From Trichobilharzia regenti (lineage: Eukaryota > Platyhelminthes > Trematoda > Strigeidida > Schistosomatidae), in the NCBI GenBank assembly GCA_944472135.2, contig OX235263.1:34587379-34651378 (forward strand): DNA of 64,000 nucleotides, read 5' to 3'. Under the pieces are notes generated by a model, which was given only the letters and a program-made list of their open reading frames with translations, did not search any database and had not been told where the DNA came from. Numbering within the stretch: position 1 is the first letter of the stretch; the number at the start of each line of letters is the position of its first letter. Position numbers and translations under genes: made by a program. Shown here in pieces: positions 55,949-64,000 of the stretch.

Positions 55949-57592
55949 ATACTAGAAATTATCATTATTATTTATTTTATTATTGCTCCCTTGGGTTCCC
56001 AGTGGAACATAGGGCTTCAGCTGCACGTCTCCACTTGCTTCTGTCTTCTGCTGTACTTTTCACCTCCATCCATGTTAGTCCATACTCTTTCAACTCCTCT
56101 TCACACGATCTCCTCCATGTCACTCTGGGACGTCCCACACGCCGCTTCCCTTTCGGGTTCCACTCGAGCAATGGCCTGACGCGCGATGTCACCCAGAGGT
56201 CTCCTCAGCGAGTGTCCGATCCATCTCCACTTTCTCCTGGATATTTGTTGGCTGATGATTGGTTATTGTTTTATTTGTTCCCATAGTTCCTTGTTGGTGA
56301 TTCTTTCCGGCCCGGCCATCTGATCTTCAGTATAGAGCGAAGACAGTTGTTGATTAAGGTCTGCAACAGGCTGTTGGAAATATTCTTTGTGACCCGCCTG
56401 CCAAGTTTCTCATCCGTATAGAAGAACTGACTTGACATTTTTTGTATTGAAAATCCGACTGAATTTTGTTGTTGATGCTGAGTGACGAAGATTTCCAGAT
56501 TGGTTTCAGGCTGATGAATGTATGCGTTTCTCGCCTTCCCGATTCTCGCTCGATTTGACATCCTCGTCCATTCCTCCTGTAGTTGAGACAATGCTCCCTA
56601 AATAAGTGAATGAAGTGACCTTTTTCAAAGCCCTCCCGTTGATGTTGATTGACGCTGGATGTTGTTGTTTGGTTATTTTTATTGCCCCCGTGTTGTCTAT
56701 GTTCACTTGTAGTCCTGTCTTCACTGTCTGCTTCCTCGACCAGTTTGTCGGTTTTCGCTTGTAAGTCTTCGATTTTGTGTGACATCAAACATAAATCATC
56801 CACCCGCGAAATCCAGGTCTTCCAGATTCTTCACGTCGGTCCAGGATATCCCCGTCTTCTCATCTCCCACTGTCTGATGCATAATCCAGTCGACCACAAT
56901 TAGGAATATCATTGGTGGTAGTAAGCACCCTTGTCTGACTCCTGCGTTTATTCCAAACACCTCACTGAGTTTTCCGTTGTGGATCACTTGACATGTTCTG
57001 TTGTCGTATAGCTGTTGAATAAGGTTGATGAATATTTGGGCGCTGCACGCCGTAGTACTCGAGTAGTTTCCAAATCGCTTCGCGATCAACGCTGTCGAAG
57101 ATCTTCTCAAAGTCTATAAAGTTGAGGCAGAGGTTTGATTGCCATTCCATGCTTTGTTCCGTGATGATGATGTGTAGAGTTTCAATTTGGTCAGAACATG
57201 ATTTGCCTTCCCTGAATCCAGCTTGTTCTGGTCGGAATTCTGTCTCCAGTGCGTCCTTTAATCTCTCCAGGGTGATGCGACTCCGGATTTTACTTGGCGT
57301 CGACAGGAGCATGATTCCTCGCCAGTTCTTGCAGAGTGAGGCGTAAGTCGCCCTTCTTTGGTAGTTTCACGAGGTAACCTTCCTCCAGTCAGTAGGCACC
57401 TTTCCCTCCTTCCAGACCTTTTGCAATAATGGAGTCAGCATGTCTGCTGTCGTCTCTGGGTCCGCTTTCAATGCTTCAGGGGGTATTCCATCTGGTTCAG
57501 CTGCTTTTCCAGCTTTCAGAAGCTTGATTGCATTCAAGACTTCAGCTCTTGTTGGGGGATTGCTGTCAACTTGCAGTTGTGTGCGCGCTGTT

Positions 57593-57780
57593 GCGTCGGT
57601 GGCGCAGTGTTTAGGACCCCCGCCGACCATGCACATGGTCCGAGGTTCGACCCCCTGCTGACGCACACCTGATATCTATGGTCGGCCTGCAAAATTTGAG
57701 CTACCGATATCCAAGCTGAAAATTCCATACTTGTACCAGTGTGGAATCAAGCTGTAATCAAAAATTTAAATTTTTTAAAA
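57593..57780 (+). mobile_element. tRNA-derived SINE nested in the RTE element (right arm)
   Basis: Mirror of 27862-28052. Begins GCGTCGGTGGCGCAGTG with the A box, B box GAGGTTCGACCCC near 57640, tail TGAAAATTCCATACTTGT and GTGTGGAATCAAGCTGT, then an A/T-rich end. Confidence 0.9.
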
Positions 57781-58673
57781 TTTAATTCTGAACGGGTTGC
57801 AGGTATGGGTCGGTTCAAGAGAACTTTGAAGTGATCCGCCCATTGTTTAATCTGTCTTTCTTCCTTGTTAATTGGGTTCCCTTGGCCGTCTTTTATAGGT
57901 TTCGCTTGTGTTGGTCTCTTCCCGGACTGAGATTTGGTTATCTGATATAGTAACCTCAGGTCCGTTTTGCCTGCTGCCTTCTCAGCTTCAGTGGCCTGAT
58001 TGTCGCAGAATTGTCTTTTGTACTTCCCAGCACTCTTCTTCACTTCTTTGTCCAGTCCTGTGTGAGCTGAGCTCAGCGTCTCTTTCTCTTGCCCGTCCTT
58101 GCATTGAAACATTTCCACTTTCATCATTCTCCTCTCTTCTATTAATTTCCAAGTGTCCATTGAGAGCCATTCCTTGTCTTGTCTCTTCTTTCTTCCTAAA
58201 ACCATTGAACACGTTTCGTTGAGAATCGCCTTCAGAGACTGCCAATGTTCTTCCACGCGTGGTTCTTCAGTGATGTCATGTAGTGTTTCCTGCTTTGCTC
58301 TGACAGTTGCAGTGAAGGTGTCTTTTGTGGTTGTGTCCTTCAGTAATTGAGTGTTGAACTTGCATTGTGGCTTATCCCCAGCAATTCTCAAGGCTTTTAG
58401 TTTCACCTTGAGTGTCCCTTGTACTAGATAGTGGTCTGAACCCACATCTGCTCCTCTCCTCAACCTTGTGTCCAGTAGGCTCCGTCTCCACTTTCTTGAA
58501 ATTGAGATGAAGTCTATTTGATTTTTGGTGTTTCCATCTGGTGAAATCCATGTCGTCTTGTGTATATCCTTGTGTTTGAACACACTACCGCCAATCATCA
58601 AATCATTGAAGGCGCAGAAGTCTGAGAAGAGTTCACCATTGTCGTTCATTTCACCAAGGGCCTCACGAACCAT
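57747..58673 (-). pseudogene. RTE endonuclease C-terminal part and linker, right copy
   Basis: 308-codon frame from about the middle of the endonuclease (MVREALGEMNDNGELFSDFC) through the Ser-Asp-His block GSDHYLVQG, linker, ADHFKVLLNRP, then into the SINE tail. The N-terminal half (58949-58701 and 59040-58663) is in other frames. It is the best conserved part of the element but cannot encode the full protein. Confidence 0.75.
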
Positions 58674-59433
58674 GGTGAGTTCTCTTCCTGTTTTGTCTCC
58701 TCACAGCTTCGCACTCATGTCGCTCATCAGGATTTTGATATCGCCATTTGGGACGTTGTCCATTATTGTTTGTAGTTGTCTGTAGAACACCTCCTTCCTC
58801 TCTTGTTCTGAGACGTTTGTAGACGCATAGCATTGAATGACTGTAACTTTCCTTCCTTTTGAGTTGAACCTGACTGTCATTATCCTGGAGGAGATTGATT
58901 CCCACTGCATGAGAGCTTTGGGTGCTGTTGGTGACATCATGATGGCCACTCCCTCGGTGTGCTCGTGGTTGTCCTCTGGGTGGCCGGAAAAGATTACTGT
59001 CTCTCAAGTAGGTAGTTGGCACCTTCCAGTTCCGTTCCATCTGCCTTCACAGATTCCCAACAATTCTATTCTGTACCTTCTCATTTCAGCGGCAATTTGA
59101 GCAGCCTTTCCAGTTTCGTACATTGTACGAACATTCCAGGTACCCATCCTTACTTTTGCTTTCATCGAAAGAATGCACATCGGCTGACTGGCTTCTCGAA
59201 GGCTTTCGCCAGCCTGCGTCATTTCACTTCCCCGATTCCAGCGAAAAATAAGGCTATTGTTTATATTCTTAGAACTTTTAATATATTTATTTGTTGAAGT
59301 TTCTGTAGCGATTTGTTTGAGTTTTACGAAGGTGGAGTTGCTAGCACCTTGCCCCAACCCTCCCTCTTTATCCGGCCTTTAGACCGGCTAGAAAACTAGC
59401 AAGCTAGTAATCTGGCGAGGTTATACTAGAAAT

Positions 59434-59952
59434 ATCAATAATGAAACCGACTCATTCCAAACAACATGCAATTCCCAGCATGTACTAAAATATTCCATTG
59501 TATTTTGTCATTAGATAACACATAAAAAGTAAGTATAATTACTGCAACGTTCATATTTCCAGAAGTATGAAACATAATCGAAGATCACCACATTTACTGA
59601 CAACAATATGTGTATGGCAGAAGGGATATAAGGTGGCGTATATTGATTATAGTTATTCGCGGACAATTATCAGCTTCATGTCTGACACGTATCTCGTCGC
59701 ATGAAATGACAGTCAGATGAGCCAATCTATAACAGCATTCAACAGAATCGTGTGACTTAGCATGCCGTCAACAATTCAGACCCCACTAATACTTTGCCTA
59801 TGACAACCCACTGGGTGATGGACAGCAAGCAACACACTTCCTCATCTCATCGGAATTCGTGTACACAGGACACACAGCGAATCACTGAAAGTGTCCGATT
59901 TCCTAGGCCGTTCGACCCTCCTGTGTAGAACGGTACCATATTATGAAGGACC
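59434..59952. other. No recognisable gene
   Basis: Continues the pre-insertion target sequence for about 65 bp (shared with 6933-7000), then unassigned sequence mirrored at about 25696-26214. Confidence 0.4.
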
Positions 59953-60213
59953 ATGCAGTTGTTAGACAACACCGTAACAAAACGGATCACAGAACTCTGT
60001 GAGGACGATTCTGTTCATTTGATACTCCTCCTCTTCCTCCCACCGCTCCTGGCATCACACGAAAACTTAGTTGACGCAAGTTACTACAGAGGTGACTCAT
60101 CAGACGTGACGCCAACTCCAACGAACGAGTATGTTTTGTGTGTAACACATGTCACTTTGCGAATATCTGCAGTCAGGATCTCACTTTTTCAACCTCATGT
60201 TGTTGAGTTATGA
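59953..60213 (+). CDS. Candidate small secreted protein frame (right-arm copy)
   Basis: 86 codons from ATG at 59953; hydrophobic segment VHLILLLFLPPLLA at residues about 22-35, then a polar tail with SYYRGDSSDVTPTPT. Mirror at 25695-25435. No family known to me; the hydrophobic segment begins too far in for a classical signal peptide unless translation starts elsewhere. Confidence 0.3.
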   Translation: MQLLDNTVTKRITELCEDDSVHLILLLFLPPLLASHENLVDASYYRGDSSDVTPTPTNEYVLCVTHVTLRISAVRISLFQPHVVEL

Positions 60214-60358
60214 CGACAACTGCAGATATTTATCAGAGTACAGAAACACTGAGTGGTTTCATTAGAGACTACGTTATCATTCAACTTCAATGTTAACTGA
60301 ATCACTACCATCCGAGTCATCAAATTACCACTACTTCCAGTCCACCAACTGAATTCAC

Positions 60359-60580
60359 ATGAACCAAACACATTACTCCATCGGTGAACATGCAATTACT
60401 GAATGCACACAAATCACTGCTACCAGTGTGTACTCACCGTGTAATACATTCTACTGTCGAATGATAAATTGCTTCGTACATATAAACCCAAGTGCCCGTG
60501 GTGAATTTTCACATCATATTGACTGCCTTCACATCATGCAAATAAACACTGATGCATGTGAGTCGGATGGATGGATTTAG
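60359..60580 (+). CDS. Candidate small cysteine-containing frame (right-arm copy)
   Basis: 73 codons, identical in translation to 25289-25068. Contains six cysteines, including CNTFYC and CLH. Unsupported by splice signals; could be chance. Confidence 0.2.
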   Translation: MNQTHYSIGEHAITECTQITATSVYSPCNTFYCRMINCFVHINPSARGEFSHHIDCLHIMQINTDACESDGWI

Positions 60581-60629
60581 TGTGAGATTCGAGAATTTGA
60601 TGCATTAAGGGGGAGGCGTTTGAATGATA

Positions 60630-60832
60630 TTTCAGGATTTCATCATGAGCTGACATTAGTTAGAGAACCATTGGAAAACCTGAGAATACTGGACACCTGT
60701 TTCTTCCTAGTACTGCTTAAGAGTCCCAAACTAGGACGAAACAGCCGTCCAGTACTCTCAGGTTTTCCAATGGTTCTCTAACTAATGTCGGCTCATGATG
60801 AAATCCTGAAACCAATCAAATCCCTACAAACC
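60630..60832. mobile_element. Head-to-head inverted pair of SM-alpha-like 3' halves (right arm)
   Basis: Mirror of 24818-25021: ribozyme-like region 60715-60755 (plus strand: GAGTCCCAAACTAGGACGAAAC) flanked by inverted tails. Same hairpin-forming structure. Confidence 0.75.
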
Positions 60833-61732
60833 AACACTTCAATGATATTTATCAAAGTCTTCGAATTCATCAGGCGGTGTGACGTCGACTCTATGGATCT
60901 ATTCATTTCTGCAAGCTGACTAACGAACAGGAAGATGCCTGCAATCGTCGATGTTGGTTTCATCTGATTTCGTGTGGTCTAAATTATATACGAATGTGCA
61001 CAAATGAGTGTTCATTCTGCTCATGGTTGTCCTGTTGAAAATGACTCTCCATCACTTTCATCACACGAAATTGTGGACAACAATTAAGAAATCTTGCGAG
61101 TCACCAGGAGAGTCCAACACATTATCACTCACGGTCTCTATCACTTTCTTACAAGAACGGGTAACTCCTGTGAAGAAATAATTCATCAATTCAGTTGCCT
61201 GATGCATTTCTTCCACGCAATCCGTCACATATGATCTGTCAAATGCACAGACATTACCTCAACACACTGGTTACCAGCGATTCAGGCTTCATGTTGCACG
61301 CACACGCTCACAGTCACTGAAAATCTCACCGGAATCAATGCATGCACGTGTGTTTAAAATGTAGGAAATCATGATGTTATTTCGATGATTGCATTTCCTC
61401 GTTTAATTGCACGCAGCTACTCAAAATTCCTACACGTGACAATTGAAGGCTCACAGAGGTGTTTGCTGTGACTGTGAACAAGTTCATTTCATACTGAAAC
61501 GGGCGCTGCAGATGTTGTCTAGTATAGGAACAACTAAAGCTTCGCATTTCCATAAACCAGCTCGGACAGCACAGCTAAATCTAAATATGAGAAGCATTTG
61601 ACTCCAGTTGTTAATACTATATTAGAGAATCTATCGAGGCGTCGAAATGTGATCACTTCACTCACTCTCCAATCTAGTGTCATAGTTGTTTCTCAGGTTT
61701 TGATCCTCCTCATCAACTCTCAGTCCCTACGT
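60833..61732. other. No recognisable gene
   Basis: Mirror of 23911-24815; nothing supported. Confidence 0.4.
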
Positions 61733-61988
61733 GTTTATTTAACCTACAATTTCAAATGATATTCTAGTCAAACTAATTCTACCACATTTATCACCGGATA
61801 ACTTATAAATCAGTGTAATCACTGACTCACACCAGTTCGGCGGAATTATCTAAAACCTGCACACAATTACTATTTTCCCAGGTAGCTCAGTCAGTAGTTT
61901 GTCGCCAACGAAACCAAGTACATCTTGATAAATCGCACTTGGTCCATCCGGCTTTATTCTCTTTGAGATAATGCCAACTTTTAAAACC
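61733..61988 (-). pseudogene. LINE reverse-transcriptase remnant (right arm)
   Basis: Mirror of 23655-23910; same RT blocks (GPSAIYQDVLG, NWCESVITLIYKLSGDK) on the minus strand. Confidence 0.6.
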
Positions 61989-63254
61989 TAAAATTGAATC
62001 TCGAATACCAACGTCTACATTTCACCCAGATGGGCTTTGTGTCCTGAGAAAATTTGTTGTGTTTGTAGTTCAGTAGAATTGACCGTCGAAATCTTATCTT
62101 TACCGTCAGAGTGATCTGTTCATAGAGGTCATTACGGTGCCATTCTTCCCAGAGACTGTTACTCTTACCAGTGGATTTGAACGACTACTTTCCTTAATGA
62201 TTATGTTTGATTTGACGACCATTTGCTTCTGTATCTGACGAAGCGGGAAATCTTGACTGTAGCTTCGATGCAAATAACTGGCAATGCCTGAAACAATCTA
62301 ATTATTTTTTATCTCAGTCGGGTAGTTTTGTTTGCGTTGTTTTGTCCACCAACGACAAGCCAACACTTCTTTATTCATGAACGTTGAGTTGTATTGCACA
62401 CAAAGAAGCTTCCAGCAGATATTCATCACTTACATTTATTCTAGAGAGAAGTAAGCATTAAAGAGATCAACATGTCAGAAGCAGTTATGTTGCTTCGAAA
62501 GAATCACAGATGGATGATAAATGCATTTGGAATGCTGATATAATAAGAAAGTAGCAGAATACCTTTGTTGTGAGAATAATTCGTGAGAACTTGACTGAAG
62601 AGAACCACTACCTTGCATGTACACGTGTTGCAAGATCATACATTCCGGTAACACAAAGTGAATCTTAGTCAAGCATATGGGATGATGTTGCAAGTCATTT
62701 CCTCATTGGTTCAAAGTGTGAGTTGTTGGATAATGATCGCTTTATTAGGCTGCCTCAGCAGACACTTCTCTTAGTGCAAATGGACTGATTCCATTCAGTC
62801 TGTATCATTATTCAATTCTCTATGACCTCATACCAGGAATTCGCTGTCCGTCAGATGTCGATGACATTAATATGCGTAAGGGTTTACACCCTAAGTAGAA
62901 ATCAACGAGAGGTGATTTCCAGTGTCATCGTGAGAATTTTTTTATAATCAAGTTTTGTCACAAAATAAAATTCTCTCGTTTGCTGCTGAAAAGATTTATC
63001 AGCCGTATATATATATATATGCAGATGGATAGGAAGTGGTCGAAATTGAGGTCAACAGATTTAAAAGCAGATGTAGAAGTCAATGTGGAATTGTTCATTC
63101 CTCCAATATGGATCTAGTTTACAATGTGAACATGAAATTGTGCCATCGGTCATCTTTTGTCTCGTCGTTTAACCGTGGGCCAGTCTCCAGATAATCAGAA
63201 GAGTCTATCCCTGCTGGCCTAGCCGACTTTCAGTGTAGTTGGAAACGTATAAAT
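61989..63254. other. No further recognisable gene; AT dinucleotide run at 63005-63019
   Basis: Mirror of about 22390-23654. Includes the inverted copy of the dispersed repeat (about 62520-62645). Confidence 0.4.
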
Positions 63255-63470
63255 ATGATGTGTTTTTCCATAGTAAAATATCCGTTACCAGTTCTCTTAT
63301 CTTCGGCCGTAACAATGTCAGTTAGAGCGTATACCTCAGTTTTCAGCAATCCTCCAACTGATGTCAGTTCATCATCAGACTTGAAACTTCCAAGTTTAGT
63401 TCAAGTCAATTTCAAAATTATACAGAATGGTATAGAAGTACCAAATATGATGTGCTTGAAGTTTCTTTAA
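63255..63470 (+). CDS. Candidate small protein frame, hydrophobic N terminus (right-arm copy)
   Basis: 71 codons; mirror of 22388-22173. A TATAAATA sequence overlaps the start codon region (63249-63256), too close to serve as a TATA box for this start. Confidence 0.25.
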   Translation: MMCFSIVKYPLPVLLSSAVTMSVRAYTSVFSNPPTDVSSSSDLKLPSLVQVNFKIIQNGIEVPNMMCLKFL

Positions 63471-63657
63471 GTTGGTGAAAAGGGTGTTTGAATATTTAAA
63501 TCCCATGAATTGTATTTATGCCTTAGCTCTGAGCTACACAACCACCTACAGTTGGATGTCCCTTGATCCATAATAAGAAGTTAACCTGGTATCTGTAAAC
63601 AATAGAGACTCGAGCGAACGACCCAATTAAACGGACGTAAATGTCTTGATCAACTAG

Positions 63658-63894
63658 TCAAATGAATCTGTAGTAAATACACGTAATTTGAAAATACTCT
63701 TCAATATTCGTCACAGTCGTTGATAAAAGCAGTTCCGCGCGATAATTTTCTCTTATTTGCACCAAGACAACCTTCTTATTACTTGCTGGAGTCTTCAGTG
63801 ATAGTCCAAACCCATTCCTGTACATAAATTCAACCAGATAACTGTGTATCATGGTGTTTTGTGATCTATTCACAGCTCTACAGCACCCATAAAC
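63658..63894 (-). CDS. Candidate terminal exon of an unknown gene (right-arm copy)
   Basis: Mirror of 21749-21985, same translation and acceptor site. Upstream exons would lie beyond 64000. Confidence 0.35.
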   Translation of the reverse strand, partial: VYGCCRAVNRSQNTMIHSYLVEFMYRNGFGLSLKTPASNKKVVLVQIRENYRAELLLSTTVTNIEEYFQITCIYYRFI

Positions 63895-64000
63895 CTGCAA
63901 AGGGAACGATATATCTACTCAGACAGATTTTTGTGTAATGACAGATATCCACCAACGGCAGCTGCATACCTCTGTAATGATATTGCTCTTCCACATCTAC

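Larger units (their letters stand above)
55960..59422 (-). mobile_element. RTE/SR2-type LINE, right-arm copy
   Basis: Minus-strand counterpart of 26226-29692, flanked by the same duplication 'atactagaaat' at 55949-55959 and 59423-59433. Its endonuclease C-terminal part and linker (58673-57747) are in one 308-codon frame, better kept than in the left arm; the RT (57312-56962, FIDFEKIFDSVDRE) has other breaks. Near 56800 it reads LDFAGG where a YxDD-type box is expected. The start region keeps METGKAAQIAAEMRRYRIELLG, where the left copy has a stop. The same SINE is nested at 57593-57780. Confidence 0.9.
42155..64000. repeat. Large palindrome, right arm (extends beyond the window)
   Basis: Reverse complement of 21643-40238, plus a LINE inserted at 43249-46494. 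Homology continues to the last base (64000 pairs with 21643), so the true end is outside the window. Arms differ by few substitutions and small indels except in the RTE body. Confidence 0.97.

Noticed and set aside
57593..57665. tRNA gene-like sequence with A and B boxes
   Set aside because: It is the head of a dispersed SINE with an attached LINE-like tail, repeated at several other places. No clean cloverleaf was identified.
62475..62693. 72-codon frame conserved in both arms
   Set aside because: Overlaps a dispersed repeat also found at 2.7 kb in which the frame is not kept; conservation between arms only reflects recent duplication.
1..64000. CRISPR arrays, rRNA genes, bacterial operons
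   Set aside because: No regularly spaced short repeats, no rRNA-like sequence and no dense same-strand coding; the sequence is eukaryotic.

Overview
The window looks like nuclear DNA of a blood fluke (genus Schistosoma). It is AT-rich, has no bacterial-style gene packing, and is full of trematode transposon families: Penelope-like elements with GIY-YIG endonucleases, RTE/SR2-type and CR1-type LINEs, a gypsy-type LTR element, and SM-alpha-like SINEs that join a tRNA-like head to a hammerhead-ribozyme motif. It also holds a micro-exon gene (MEG), a gene architecture known from schistosomes. The species, and whether the locus is sex-linked, cannot be told from sequence alone.

Layout. Positions 1-8.4 kb hold degraded Penelope and RTE remnants, SINEs, and two segments that recur elsewhere in the window. 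Positions 8.38-20.62 kb are framed by a smaller inverted repeat (arms about 2.1 kb, nearly identical over much of their length). It carries CR1-like LINE pieces and encloses an internally deleted LTR element, three Penelope or SM-alpha remnants, and one SM-alpha copy with a readable tRNA-like head and ribozyme region. From 21.64 kb to the window end lies a very large inverted repeat. The left arm is at most 21643 to about 40238; the right arm is about 42155 to beyond 64000; the spacer is about 1.9 kb. Arm identity is very high outside the RTE element. The right arm carries an extra CR1-like LINE of about 3.25 kb (43249-46494).

The only convincing host gene is a small secreted-protein gene present once per arm, transcribed outward (head to head): minus strand from 37779 and plus strand from 47872. 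It has a signal-peptide exon followed by eight symmetrical exons of 57, 63, 48, 24, 63, 63, 69 and 42 nt, all divisible by three and all phase 1, then an uncertain terminal exon. This is the MEG signature. The copies differ by one visible residue in exon 4. A TATA box lies just upstream of each start codon.

History that can be read from the insertions. The RTE element (26226-29692, with target duplication) and the SINE inside it are present in both arms, so they predate the arm duplication. The empty target of that RTE survives at 6385-7010. The CR1-like LINE is in the right arm only, with its empty site at 39142-39151, so it arrived later or marks allelic variation. Parts of the two RTE copies are far more diverged than their flanks, suggesting patchy gene conversion. 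No tRNA, rRNA, CRISPR or prokaryotic features were found; tRNA-like sequences are SINE heads.
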